From contig NC_013084.1 of the NCBI RefSeq assembly GCF_000142805.1, positions 1,359,903-1,423,902 of the forward strand: a stretch of DNA of 64,000 nt, in the 5' to 3' direction. Below, one piece after another: positions 49,734 through 59,402 of the stretch. The DNA comes from Lachancea thermotolerans CBS 6340 (taxonomy: Eukaryota > Ascomycota > Saccharomycetes > Saccharomycetales > Saccharomycetaceae). The position numbers and the translations under genes are program-made. The notes below the pieces were generated by a model, which was not told the origin of the DNA, did no database searches, and worked only from the letters and a program-made list of their open reading frames with translations. Each line of letters starts with the position of its first letter. Position 1 is the first letter of the stretch.

Positions 49734-50366
49734 ATGTGGCTAAGCACTTTGTTCCTTTTCGTAACTGGTTTTCTCTCTACTTCGGTTGCTGCTTTTCGCT
49801 ATGACTGGAGCAATATTACCTGTAAGGGACTTCATGGACCTAACTGTGGAACATATTTGCTGAAAGTTAAGGGCCAAAATGATACTTACCTCGGCCAAAG
49901 CTATTTTGTTGGTGCTGACGCCCTTGCTAATGACGCCACTGATGCATGGGGTAGGCTACTACATGAAGAGTATCGCTTTATTCCTAGACTAACCACCGTT
50001 CAAACATTAAATGACACTGGCAACTTCCGTCCCTTTGTGGGCACCACCGATAGGAGCACTTGCAACTTCCAATCCGTTGAAAATGCAGTTGTTCCATATA
50101 TTAACACTGTGACCAATGAGCTTTCTTATGATAGCTGGGCTTCCATCAGCATGAATGCGACAGCTGTCACCGGCGTTGCTCCCCAGCTGTTGAAAGCTTC
50201 AACTTACGGCATTCAAGTTGCCATTTGCAGCCCTGGTTTTATTACCGACTTATTTCAGTCTCCAACCGTCAATTTATTTAACGTTGAAGATACCTTGCCA
50301 CCTTGGTGTGAGGCCATCGAGGTTGAAGCAGTCTGCCCTGCTGATGTCAATTACGACACTCGCTAA
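49734..50366 (+). CDS. Small secreted cysteine-containing glycoprotein of unknown function
   Basis: A 210-residue protein with a clear signal peptide (residues 1-20, ending SVAAF). The mature part has six cysteines (30, 38, 110, 165, 192, 201), enough for three disulfides, and four N-glycosylation sites (N27, N49, N93, N141). It has no Ser/Thr-rich stalk and no C-terminal hydrophobic GPI signal, so it is probably secreted free or bound to the wall by disulfides. I do not recognise the family. The frame is intact, ATG-led and has normal codon use, although the area around is full of relics and repeats. It lies between tRNA-Lys and repeat copy B. Confidence 0.75.
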   Translation: MWLSTLFLFVTGFLSTSVAAFRYDWSNITCKGLHGPNCGTYLLKVKGQNDTYLGQSYFVGADALANDATDAWGRLLHEEYRFIPRLTTVQTLNDTGNFRPFVGTTDRSTCNFQSVENAVVPYINTVTNELSYDSWASISMNATAVTGVAPQLLKASTYGIQVAICSPGFITDLFQSPTVNLFNVEDTLPPWCEAIEVEAVCPADVNYDTR

Positions 50367-50735
50367 ATTAACGTTATATTGAAATGCAATACCAGATTTA
50401 AGCTTTCCATTCCATATAGCTCAATATAAAATTTGCTTTTTGCCCCTTGACAACCAGCTGTCGAGCTTAAGCAATATTTTCAGCTTTATGTTGGCTTCAG
50501 TTTGGGGTACAAAAGCAAAAGTATATCAAATGGCCTTGAACTCTAGCAGAGAAATGGTATCATTTTTGCAAGTTGAAAAAGAGTTCTTAGGCTTTTGTCG
50601 CTCGCGCAAATTATCTTTGCGCTCCAACAGCTTGATAAAGATATCGCCCTCTATGTACCAAATAACGACTTTATGTCATTCTCCAAAGCTTTAACCCGCC
50701 AAGTTAGGCAAACAGATTGCTATATACAATTTTAT
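50367..50735. other. Intergenic region before repeat copy B
   Basis: A stretch of 369 bases. An 84-codon frame (50440-50694) starts with TTG and shows no motif, so no gene is called. Confidence 0.45.
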
Positions 50736-51148
50736 TGAGGCGAGTCTGGGTCATTGGTCGAAAGGGTCTCAAATTCCTTGGCTAGTGTTTCCATTATGAT
50801 CTGATTAAACTACTTCGTGGATGATGGTACTAAATATCTCCCCCGTCTTTCTTCAGTCCAAGATTTATGTCTTGCGAACCAAAGAAATTATCCGGATTTA
50901 TACAGAATTTCTGGGACGTGGCTGAGTCTTAATCATAAGGTGATAATCGTACTGGTGGTACCACTCCTTACCTTCTCCAAGCCACTATGGTCTGATCTGG
51001 CTATGAACGGTCAATGTGGACTTTCTATGTGACTTAGTTGGGTATCCGTCGTAATTATGATATGTCCGTGTGTCATATCATTTCATACCAATGTGTCATT
51101 ATGCAACTTGGCACTATCACATACCAACGAACCGATCACAATCTGACA
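50736..51148 (+). mobile_element. LTR-like dispersed repeat, copy B (413 bp)
   Basis: It starts TGAGGCGAGTCTGGGTCATT and ends ACAATCTGACA. It is closest to copy C over its full length. A short frame in it (MDDGTKYLP...) is shared with copy C but is not open in copy A, so it is not a gene. Bases 50929-50943 match 15 bases of the tRNA-Lys anticodon arm in this window. No target-site duplication is seen (flanks TTTAT and GAAAC). Confidence 0.7.
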
Positions 51149-52081
51149 GAAACGCTTCTCTTCATAACACGTGAAGCATTGTTTAGGCGCACCACAACAC
51201 GTAAACGACTTCATGCTTACTTTTAAAACGCGGAGTTAAATAAAGTTGAACTCCTTGGCACCCAAGAAAATCACAAATACGAGAAAGTGGCTTAGCGTAT
51301 TTACGCAGAAAAACTCATGCCGTGAAAGATAACTGTTCCGAATGTCCGCAAGAAGGCCGCAAACTCGGGTGCGTTAAAGCACGCTCTTGTGTGGCAAATC
51401 TATGGTTTCCTCGGTAAAAAAGCTTAGGTTGCCTATTAAGGGTGGTAGTTATCGATTGTTAGTGTACTCAATGCTTGAGCAGAAAATGGCCACCAAGTTG
51501 CAAACACGTCATAAAAACATACCAACAAGAAATGTGGCTGCACCTTTTCTACTGTTTCTCCGCTCAATTGATTACGTTGCCCAAGTAATTCTTTAGGAGA
51601 AAAACGTTTAAGTGAGTTTCGCATTTCTTTGTAAATTTTATCACCCTTTTCGTCATTCGACAGCTGGGTTACCTAGGATGTTGCCATGAAGCGATTTCAA
51701 ACGATAAGGCGGTTGTTGTGTGAAATTATCACAGGTATTACCCCGCCATGAAATGATTTCAAGTGTTGGTTGCTTAACAAAATTTTGCAAGTCATGGAAA
51801 GAAACCAAAAAACTTCCAACTAGAGAGGAGCTGAGCTTGTTTCAGTCGTGCACAATGTAGCGAGCGTGTTTATTCTCGTAGGAATGGCACTGTTTACAAA
51901 GGATGTCCGTTTATCATGATCCTCCGCTTAGGTTCTGCAAAGAAGCCACATCACTTTCGTGCCTTAGAATATTTGCAAGCTCTGAACCGCGCTTTCAGAA
52001 ATGTATAAGATCTGGCAAAAACTAATAGTTGTTAGCTGAAATGTCACTCTTACTAGGGCGAAGGGCTTAAGTTGTTTTCTG
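51149..52081. other. Intergenic region between repeat copy B and the HAK pseudogene
   Basis: About 930 bases with no gene. Two imperfect copies of GCCATGAAGCGATTTCAAAC-like sequence lie near 51684 and 51748. Frames are below 70 codons. Confidence 0.4.
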
Positions 52082-54386
52082 ATGGCACCCGAAGGTCCGG
52101 AGGGAGATGATACATCACAAATTTATCATAATGCCAACGATGTTGAGAAGAGATTGAATGTAAGGGGTTTATCCATTTCAATTACCGTGCGTACAGCGCT
52201 TGAAGTTGTGCTCTTGGGTTATGGGAGTTTAGGTACTATTTTTGGCGATATTGGAACTTCTCCTTTGTATGTTTTGAACTCAATTTTTCAAGGCTCCAGT
52301 GTCTCTGAAAATGATGTTTTCGGGGTAACTTCATGCATGTTCTGGCTTTTTACACTTGTGGTTGTTTTCAAATACGCCCTTCTCGTTTTGACGTTAGGAT
52401 CTAATGATGGACAAGGTGGACAAATTGCAATATATTGCAAGCTTTCTCGTGTTCTCGGAATCGGGCCAGTCGGGACAAAAATATCGGGCGAGAACGACGA
52501 CAGTTCTTTTCGATTGCTCACACTCAGCGAGATAAAAGATAGTGTTCTTAATGCACATTTTGTTCACAGCTCTTCATCTAAGTTTTTTGGCAGCACGTTC
52601 AAGAGGATTTTCTCTCTAGCATCGATGTGCGCATGTTTTTTTGGGTGTTTACCTGTCATCGCAGATGGTTTACTTACTCCTACAACTTCTGTTTTAAGCG
52701 CAGTTAAAGGTATAGGTGTAGCAGTACCCTCTTTCGATAGTGTTGTTCCTGTCAGTATCTGCATTCTATCGGTTCTTTTCCTCATTCACCGGTAGGATCA
52801 AGTTCCATTTCTATTTTCTTTGCCCCTATAATGACTGCTTGGTTTCCTACACTTCTCGCGGTAGGAGCAATCAACATTTCCTCCCAGCCGCAAGTCTTCA
52901 AAGCAGTCAACCACAAAGAAGCAATTGACTTTCTGAGGAGAAAAGGTGATATTGATGTTTTGGGATCAGTTATGCTATCTGTCACAGGTTGTGAGGTGAT
53001 GTTTGCTGACGTAGGCCATTTCACACCCTTTTCTGTCCAATTAACTTAAGGGATTTTTGTCTATCCATACTTAATGATTATGTACCTTGGGCAGGCTGCA
53101 TATTTGCTAGAACATCCAGAAAACGCCTCAAGCGTTTTTTTTTAGTTCAATATCCCGATCCACATCCGGATGCTTCTACTGGTTCGTTTTTGTTCTGTCT
53201 ACCCTCGCAACGATCATTGCGTCACACGCGCTCATTCTAGGATATTTTTCGATTATTAACCTGATGATAAAAATTGATTGCTTTCCACGGTTCAAGGTCT
53301 TGCACAAGTCAGTGAAGCACTATGGCCAAATCTTCATTCCTGCGGTAAACTTTGCTTTGATGATAGCAGGAATTTGCACCTGCATTGGTTTTAAGAGTTC
53401 AGGAAATGTGGCGGCAGTTATGGGCTTGGTGTGTCACTAGACCTGTTTGTTACAGTTGCTCTGGTGTCTTAACTATCATTGTTGTTTACAAGCTCCATTG
53501 GATTATAGCTGTTGCTTTTTTCCTGCCTTTCGGAGCGTTAGAAATGTCCCTTTTAGTTGCTAATATCAAAAAGGTGCCTCATGGCGCTTAGTTCACTCTC
53601 ATGATAACATTTGCAATGCTCGCTTTTATATTGTTATGGCATTGGGGAATCTCCACAAAAACCAAACAAAAACGTAGAGAAAAAGTACGTTTGAAGGATG
53701 TTTTATTTATGTTAAACGAAATTGGTCAGCCATTTATTTTGGGGAACGAAATGAGTCAGGAGCATGGATAACTTCAGGGCCAAATGGTGGTAAAGCAAGA
53801 GGATAACACTTTTCCCGAAGTTTCTCGTAAACCTGACATCTCATTTATGTATAAAAGTTCGTTTTTGGTCGTGAACTGGCCAAACTCTGTTTCTGCACTC
53901 TTTAGAAGCCTTTTGACCGAGTTCCCTTGTCTTTCAGGAATATTTGTGTTCATTGCTCCCAAGGTTGTCTCTATGCCATACGTTAGCGGAGAAGAACGCA
54001 TATTTGTGAGGCAAATGAAAGAAGTTAAAATGATTTATAGGTGCGTCGTCAAGTTTGGGTTTATGGACAAGGTTAAAATATCGAGAGATTTGACTAACTC
54101 AATTTTGGAACAAATAAGGGCAACAGATCCCGAGTATTATGATCCAGTTATCATCACAAATGCTAAAACTATACTGAATATTTACGAGAGAGAATTTATT
54201 CATGGGAAAACCAGCCCCAAGAATGCAAATCAGGGGATCTTTTCACCGGCCTATTACGCTCGACTTTTGGAAGAGAGAATCAGATTTTTTTGTTCTCTTT
54301 ATAGTCTGCAGGTTACACCGTCTTCAATATTCGATTCGAAAAATGACGACAGAACCATCTTGGTGGGTACGGAAGTCGAAATCTGA
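52082..54386 (+). pseudogene. HAK1: Decayed HAK/KUP-type potassium transporter gene
   Basis: The first 237 codons are open and carry HAK signatures: GTIFGDIGTSPLYVLNSIF, SNDGQGGQIAIYCKL and ADGLLTPTTSVLSAVKG. After that the family sequence goes on in pieces in changing frames. These include a 1-base loss near 52794 (before SSISIFFAPIMTAWF), TAA at 53047-53049, a shift at the T9 run 53135-53143, a shift near 53428, TAA near 53470, and TAG at 53589-53591 where Trp is expected. The last piece (about 53784-54386) still reads FPCLSGIFVFIAPKVVSMPY. The total span of 768 codons matches a full-length HAK. HAK proteins are high-affinity K+ uptake pumps of many yeasts, absent from S. cerevisiae. With this many lesions it cannot encode one working protein. 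Confidence 0.88.
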
Positions 54387-55719
54387 TGCTTGCGTCGTTT
54401 CATGGTTGGTGTTGGGAAGTTAGAAACTTCCTAGAGAGTATATAGTAAAACTGGTGATATTTGAACTGATTTCCTTGATCGTCAGCAAACTTTGTTATAT
54501 TTTTTGGTCATTGTACAATTGCATTAGTGGTACCTTTTGAACGTTAGGCGGTAAAACTCCTGTTAACGACTTTGGGTGGGGGTAAAAATCAACCTAGAAG
54601 AGATGAATTTCTTTTCGCTCACACCTACATCTTGGAACCCTCTGATAAATGGCAAATGGCATGACTCGAGATCCAGCAAGATAGTAGGATCAGCAAAAAC
54701 CAATAAGTTACACACTCGTGCAACAGAGTGGGGCTAAAAATAAATTTCGGGCTTTTAAACTATGCTGTACAACTTGTTAGTTCCAAAGATCACTCCGAGT
54801 TGGTTCAATGGAACATTTCGGTCTTCAGGCGAGCTGATTTGAATGATATTATAGAAGCGTTTTACTTTCGCAGACACTATTTGGAACAACAGCTAGGGTA
54901 TCATGTGTGTGTCGAGTTCGCAGAGTTTTTCGAGTTCGAAGGCCGAAACTCCCGGTGTAATCCCTTTAATGAAGGGGGTTGTGATTTTGAAGTGAATTGC
55001 ACGGGTTTGCACTTCAGAAGATTTACGCTATTCTATGAAATCCATTTTATCGCATTGTGAGATCCCTGAGAATCTTCCTCAATATTACTAAAATTGCCTT
55101 TATGCCATCAGAGTTTTCATTTTCATGGTCTGATAGAAATTCCAGCCAATCTGCTGGAGCCTGCGGCAGTGAAATAACCTCAATATCTGTGAATTATTCT
55201 TTCGACGTCATTTCTATTTCATCTATCTAAGCCAGTACTGTTAGCGGCTAACGCGCCTTATCTGTCTGTGCATCCTACAGCATTCGATCAAACGCTAATC
55301 TTTGCAAGAAAGTCAGTCGCTGGCTCAAAGGTTACTGACTTCTGGAAGGTAGCTATGTTGAGATCTCTCAGCTTTATGGCGGTCACGACTAAAACACTTG
55401 AGGGCTGAATTCTATCTGCTGTAGTTAGAAAGACCTATGCTACGAAAGCACAAGTGACTGCCACTCCTGATAGACTGTGCATATGCTTGACAGGCCCATG
55501 CATTGGTGATCAACATGCTTCCTTCACGCTTATCGATAAAAACTCGATCTCACGCTCCGGCAAGTAGTGAGAATAGAGCGCACTTAGTACAGAGTGTATG
55601 GTGACCCAGTCCATCATTCATCCGACTTTTGAACAATGAGTATAAAGAATCGGGGTTGATAGGCAGACCAAAAGGGTGAACATAATTCTGTCTACCTCTC
55701 AGACGTCCAACCAATCGAT
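54387..55719. other. Intergenic region after the HAK pseudogene
   Basis: About 1.3 kb without a supported gene. A 110-codon frame (54728-55060) begins with GTG and has no known motif; it might be a relic. No repeat copies are seen. Confidence 0.4.
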
Positions 55720-56345
55720 TTAGGGTAAGCTCGAATTCAGTTTTAAAAATCCCAACGCACCAGGAGAGACCACGGAAAACTCGAAGTCAGACAAGTCAGA
55801 AGGCTCGGTGTTGTTGAACAATGTTGTACATTGACTCAATGTTTTAGAAGCATCCCAATATTTCAATGCCACTCCACCAAGTTTTTGGAGTACATAAGAA
55901 ATAAAACTTTCCAAATTTTTAATGGAACACTAATTAATCGTGAAGAAAGTGACCTTTTCATCACAGGCAATGTGAGCAACCAAACCTTTGTAGAATTGAG
56001 GCCTTGATAGGATAGGACAAAAAAACAAGCGAACTGTTCAGCTTCATGGTAAATTTTAGCTAAATTTATAGCGAACGACCGCTTATTTTGCAAACAGCAA
56101 ATTCAGCTTTTCTTGCAGCAGAGAGGTTATACTGGGACGCATTTGATCGGACACGGTTGGTTTGCTGCCATATTCTACTAATTTGAACAGCTCCTGCGCT
56201 CTTTCCTTTTTGAGCTTGAAATCCGAGCCTGACGTCTCAAATCGATTTATTAGACGTTGATATTCTAGCCTCAGTAGCTTAAGTTGAATACTCAAGTCAT
56301 AATCTTTTACGCTGCCCACTTTCAGCAGCTGCGGTAGTCAAGCTC
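55720..56345 (-). pseudogene. Fragmented frame on the minus strand, possible gene relic
   Basis: Three overlapping minus-strand frames read like parts of one helical protein. The first (to 56083) holds QLKLLRLEYQRLINRFETSG and SLLQEKLNLLF, with no ATG at its head. The second (55863-56093) and third (55720-55914) carry on, the last ending GALGFLKLNSSLP. Joining them needs at least two frame changes, and no GTATGT site offers a splice. I do not recognise the family. It may instead be chance open sequence. Confidence 0.35.
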
Positions 56346-57115
56346 GTGAGAGCAAAAAAAAACGGCTATGTGCTCATACAGTAGGAAGTAGCCAGCAACT
56401 CATGTTGCCTTAAGGGTGTTGGTTTCCGAGTGGTTCTGGCACGTGCTTTTTTTATTGTCTTGCGAATAGTCAAGCAACACACCCATTGCACACAGAGAAA
56501 TTTTTTAACTCCGATTCCTTTATATTAACATTTGCATCAGAAACACTGCTATTGTATGTTGCTTCTTGCTTGTTCAATACTTTGATACTCGTCTTCAAGT
56601 TTTTAGTTTTCTGACCCTAGCGCTTTTGCGTCATTTTTTGGCTCGCTTTCTGAAGAGGTGTTAGGTCCCGCCGTGCAGCCCACGATGGAGAGTTTTTTTT
56701 GCTTATTTGCAAGCGTTGTGGTTGTCAAAAATAACTCGCAAGCTGTGCCATCGCCCAACGGTTAATTATAAGAAATCAACATCAGCCAACAACTATTTTC
56801 GTCCCCCTCTTTTCAGTGGTAACGAGCAATTACATTAGTAAGAGACTATTTTCTTCAGTGATTTGTAATTTTTTTTCAGTGATTTGTAATTCTTTCTCGA
56901 AATATGCGGGCTTAACTTATCCGGACATTCACTACATGCAAGGAAAAACGAGAACCGCGGAGATTTCCTCAGTAAGTAACAATGATGATCTTTTTACGCT
57001 TCATCATCACTTTCCAAAGTTCTAAGCTATAAGTTCAAGCCTAGATACGCTGAAAAACTCCTGACCAACAATGTAAAGAAAACAATTACAATTGTAAGGT
57101 TGAAAACATCTAAAA
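56346..57115. other. Intergenic region upstream of the quinone oxidoreductase gene
   Basis: About 770 bases without a gene. A 19-base direct repeat (TTTTCTTCAGTGATTTGTA-like) lies around 56850-56890. The 69-codon frame at 56816 opens with GTG and is not convincing. Confidence 0.45.
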
Positions 57116-57910
57116 ATGAAATATTTTATTGTACATGCACACCCTGATAGTCATTCTCTTACTTCATCCCTGAAAGACGTGGCTGTACAAGAGTTGGAAT
57201 CGCAAGGTCATGAGGTTAAAGTTAGTGATCTTTATGCTCAAAAGTGGAAGGCCTCAATAGACCGTGACGACTTCGAGCAACTTTCGCAAGAAGAGAGGTT
57301 AAAAATACCCCAAGCTTCTTATGAAGCGTATGCCAGAGGAGCATTAACAAAAGACGTAAATCAGGAACAGGAAAAACTTATTTGGGCGGACTTTGTCATT
57401 TTGTCGTTTCCTATATGGTGGTCTTCTATGCCGGCTATCCTCAAAGGTTGGGTCGATCGCGTTTTTTCTTGTGGGTTTACTTATGGAGTTGGAGAGCATA
57501 ACAAAAGTCGATGGGGAACTCGTTACGGAGAAGGAGTTTTTTCAGGAAAGAGAGCAATGCTGCTAGCTACATTTGGAGGCTCAGAGAGCCAATATTCAGC
57601 GAGAGGTATTGGAGGGCCCGTTGAAGATGTGCTGTTTCCAATCAATCATGGAATTTTATACTACCCTGGCTTTACGGTGCTTCCGCCCTTTGTGGTTCAC
57701 AATACTATTTCAGTTACAGAAAAACGTTTTCAGAGACTTTCAAATGAGATGCGTCTGTACCTCAAGTCTATTGACTCGACCAAGCCAATATCCTACCGCA
57801 AACAGAACTACGGCGACTATCTTATTCCAAGCCTAGTCTTGCGTGACGATATCAAACCTGGCGCCAAAGGCTTTGGTATCCACATAGGTGATGCTCAAAG
57901 CGAAGCCTGA
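57116..57910 (+). CDS. NAD(P)H:quinone oxidoreductase-like flavodoxin-fold protein
   Basis: A 264-residue protein of the Flavodoxin_2 family (NQO1, MdaB, YwrO). The FMN/FAD phosphate loop HAHPDSHSLTSSL is at residues 6-18. The isoalloxazine-binding block WADFVILSFPIWWSSMPA and GWVDRVFSCGFTYG follow at about 92-125, then LLATFGGSESQYSARG. The family reduces quinones by two electrons with NAD(P)H in the cytosol and protects against redox cyclers. S. cerevisiae uses Lot6 and the Pst2/Rfs1/Ycp4 proteins instead. The gene is intact and ATG-led although both sides are relics and repeats, so it may be a recent or selected gain. Confidence 0.88.
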   Translation: MKYFIVHAHPDSHSLTSSLKDVAVQELESQGHEVKVSDLYAQKWKASIDRDDFEQLSQEERLKIPQASYEAYARGALTKDVNQEQEKLIWADFVILSFPIWWSSMPAILKGWVDRVFSCGFTYGVGEHNKSRWGTRYGEGVFSGKRAMLLATFGGSESQYSARGIGGPVEDVLFPINHGILYYPGFTVLPPFVVHNTISVTEKRFQRLSNEMRLYLKSIDSTKPISYRKQNYGDYLIPSLVLRDDIKPGAKGFGIHIGDAQSEA

Positions 57911-57959
57911 AAAAAAGAATGTCCTGAGATTTTGCCAAGAGGTTCCTCGTATATATAAA

Positions 57960-58373
57960 ATGTTTAACGATCGACGGTTTCCTGCTTTTCGCAGCCGCGC
58001 CGACTGCAAGCACAAAATAGTAAGCCCCAAGTTTGTGCAGAGAAGGAGAACAAAGGCAGAAAAGGAGGCAGTAGAGACTGCTGAGCTGAACAACCTGACT
58101 TCTTGCACCACCACTCTGTCTGAAGCCTTCCTGGTAGCGTCAGAGCGCGACAGCCTCGTGTTCTTTGCGGAGCTTGACGCCTAGCATATCATATCCACAG
58201 CAGAGGACGAGCACTTGCTGCTTATGTACTAGCGCGACAAGGACATGTATATCTTGGAGAAGAGGGTGCTCAAAAGTCACGTGTTGCACGAATATTTTAT
58301 CATGGATCTAAAAAGGCCGCTGGAGTGCACGGTTTCCCGCCTTGTTTCCGAAAGCGCAAATATTCGCGAGTGA
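57960..58373 (+). pseudogene. Unidentified gene relic with two in-frame stops
   Basis: From ATG 57960 one frame reads through 138 codons with a protein-like composition. It is interrupted only by TAG codons after FFAELDA and after HLLLMY, before TGA at 58371-58373. Pieces include VQRRRTKAEKEAVETAELN and VLKSHVLHEYFIMDLKRP. Base composition is richer in GC than the neighbours. I do not recognise a family; a transposon or subtelomeric gene fragment is possible. It begins 49 bases after the stop of the quinone oxidoreductase gene. Confidence 0.45.
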
Positions 58374-58423
58374 TAGCTTGAAGATGGTGCAGTACAGCCG
58401 CTATTTTGTCGTGTTGTATTCAA

Positions 58424-58673
58424 TGATGCGGGTCTGGCTTGTTATATAAGCGGTTGTAAAATTTGTCGGCCAGGCTTTCCATAACAAGATCAGTGACTAG
58501 TTCGCGAATGATGGTTCTAAATACCTCTATATATCAACGGTCGATCTCTATCCTCCGGCCACAGTGGTGCGTCTTTCTTTGTTGGGGTTCGTACAATGGT
58601 CATACCATGTCGAGTTTCAAATCGTTCTGTACTAATGTGTCATCATGCAATTTGGCATACTATATTAATCTCA
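58424..58673 (+). mobile_element. LTR-like dispersed repeat, copy D (diverged and shortened)
   Basis: It starts TGATGCGGGTCTGGCTTGTT and keeps scattered matches to copies A-C, for example GAATGATGGTTCTAAATACC and TAATGTGTCATCATGCAA. It is about 250 bases long, so roughly 160 bases of the family have been lost. It is clearly older than copies B and C. Confidence 0.55.
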
Positions 58674-58989
58674 CTTGATATAATATGATCAATCCTCGAA
58701 ATATTCTTAAACGTAAGCACAGAGCCAAAACATAAAAAAAACAAGGTATGGATATCCTGCCATCGAGATCTTTATATAGTTTAATGACCCCGATAAGAAC
58801 CCGCAACCTCACCGCTCTTCTCCAACAAATCTCCAACTTATCCTCATTTTCATTTAACTCCACGCTTAAATTGTTTTAACACCTCTCTAAGATATATGTT
58901 ATTGAAGGCGAAGCTGACTGCAGCGTTAGGGCTCCGAAAGGTTTCCCCGCGGTTTCTAAACCGATGTTATGTGTTTGCATCCAAATTAA
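58674..58989. other. Intergenic region between repeat copies D and C
   Basis: About 316 bases of no recognisable content; a 67-codon minus frame (58660-58863) is not supported. Confidence 0.4.
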
Positions 58990-59402
58990 TGATGCGAGTC
59001 TGGGTCATTGGTCGAAAGGGTCTCAAATTCCTTGGCTAGGTTTTCCATTATGATCTAAGTAAACTACTTCGTGGATGATGGTACTAAATATCTCCCCCTT
59101 CTTTCTTCCGTCCAAGATATATGTCTTGCAAACCAAAGAAATCATCCGGATTTATACAAAATTTCTGGGACGTGGCTGAGTCTTAATCATAAGGTGATAA
59201 TCGTACTGGTGGTACCACTCCTTACCTTCTCCAAGCCACTGTGGCCTGATCTGGACTATGAACGGTTAATGTGGACCTTCTATGGTATTTAGTTGGGTAT
59301 CCGTCGTATCTATGATATGTCCATGTGCCATATCATTTCATACCAATGTGTCATTATGCAACTTGGCACTATCACACACCAACGAACCGATCACAATCTG
59401 AC
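58990..59402 (+). mobile_element. LTR-like dispersed repeat, copy C (413 bp)
   Basis: It starts TGATGCGAGTCTGGGTCATT and ends ACAATCTGAC, in the same orientation as A, B and D. Similarity to copy B is high over the full length, including the tRNA-Lys-like stretch TCTTAATCATAAGGT (59182-59196). Flanks (ATTAA and GCATC) show no target duplication. Confidence 0.7.

Noticed and set aside
50817-51032. MDDGTKYLP... frame shared by repeat copies B and C (also 59071-59292)
   Set aside because: It is not open in copy A, so its sharing comes from the repeat DNA and not from protein conservation.
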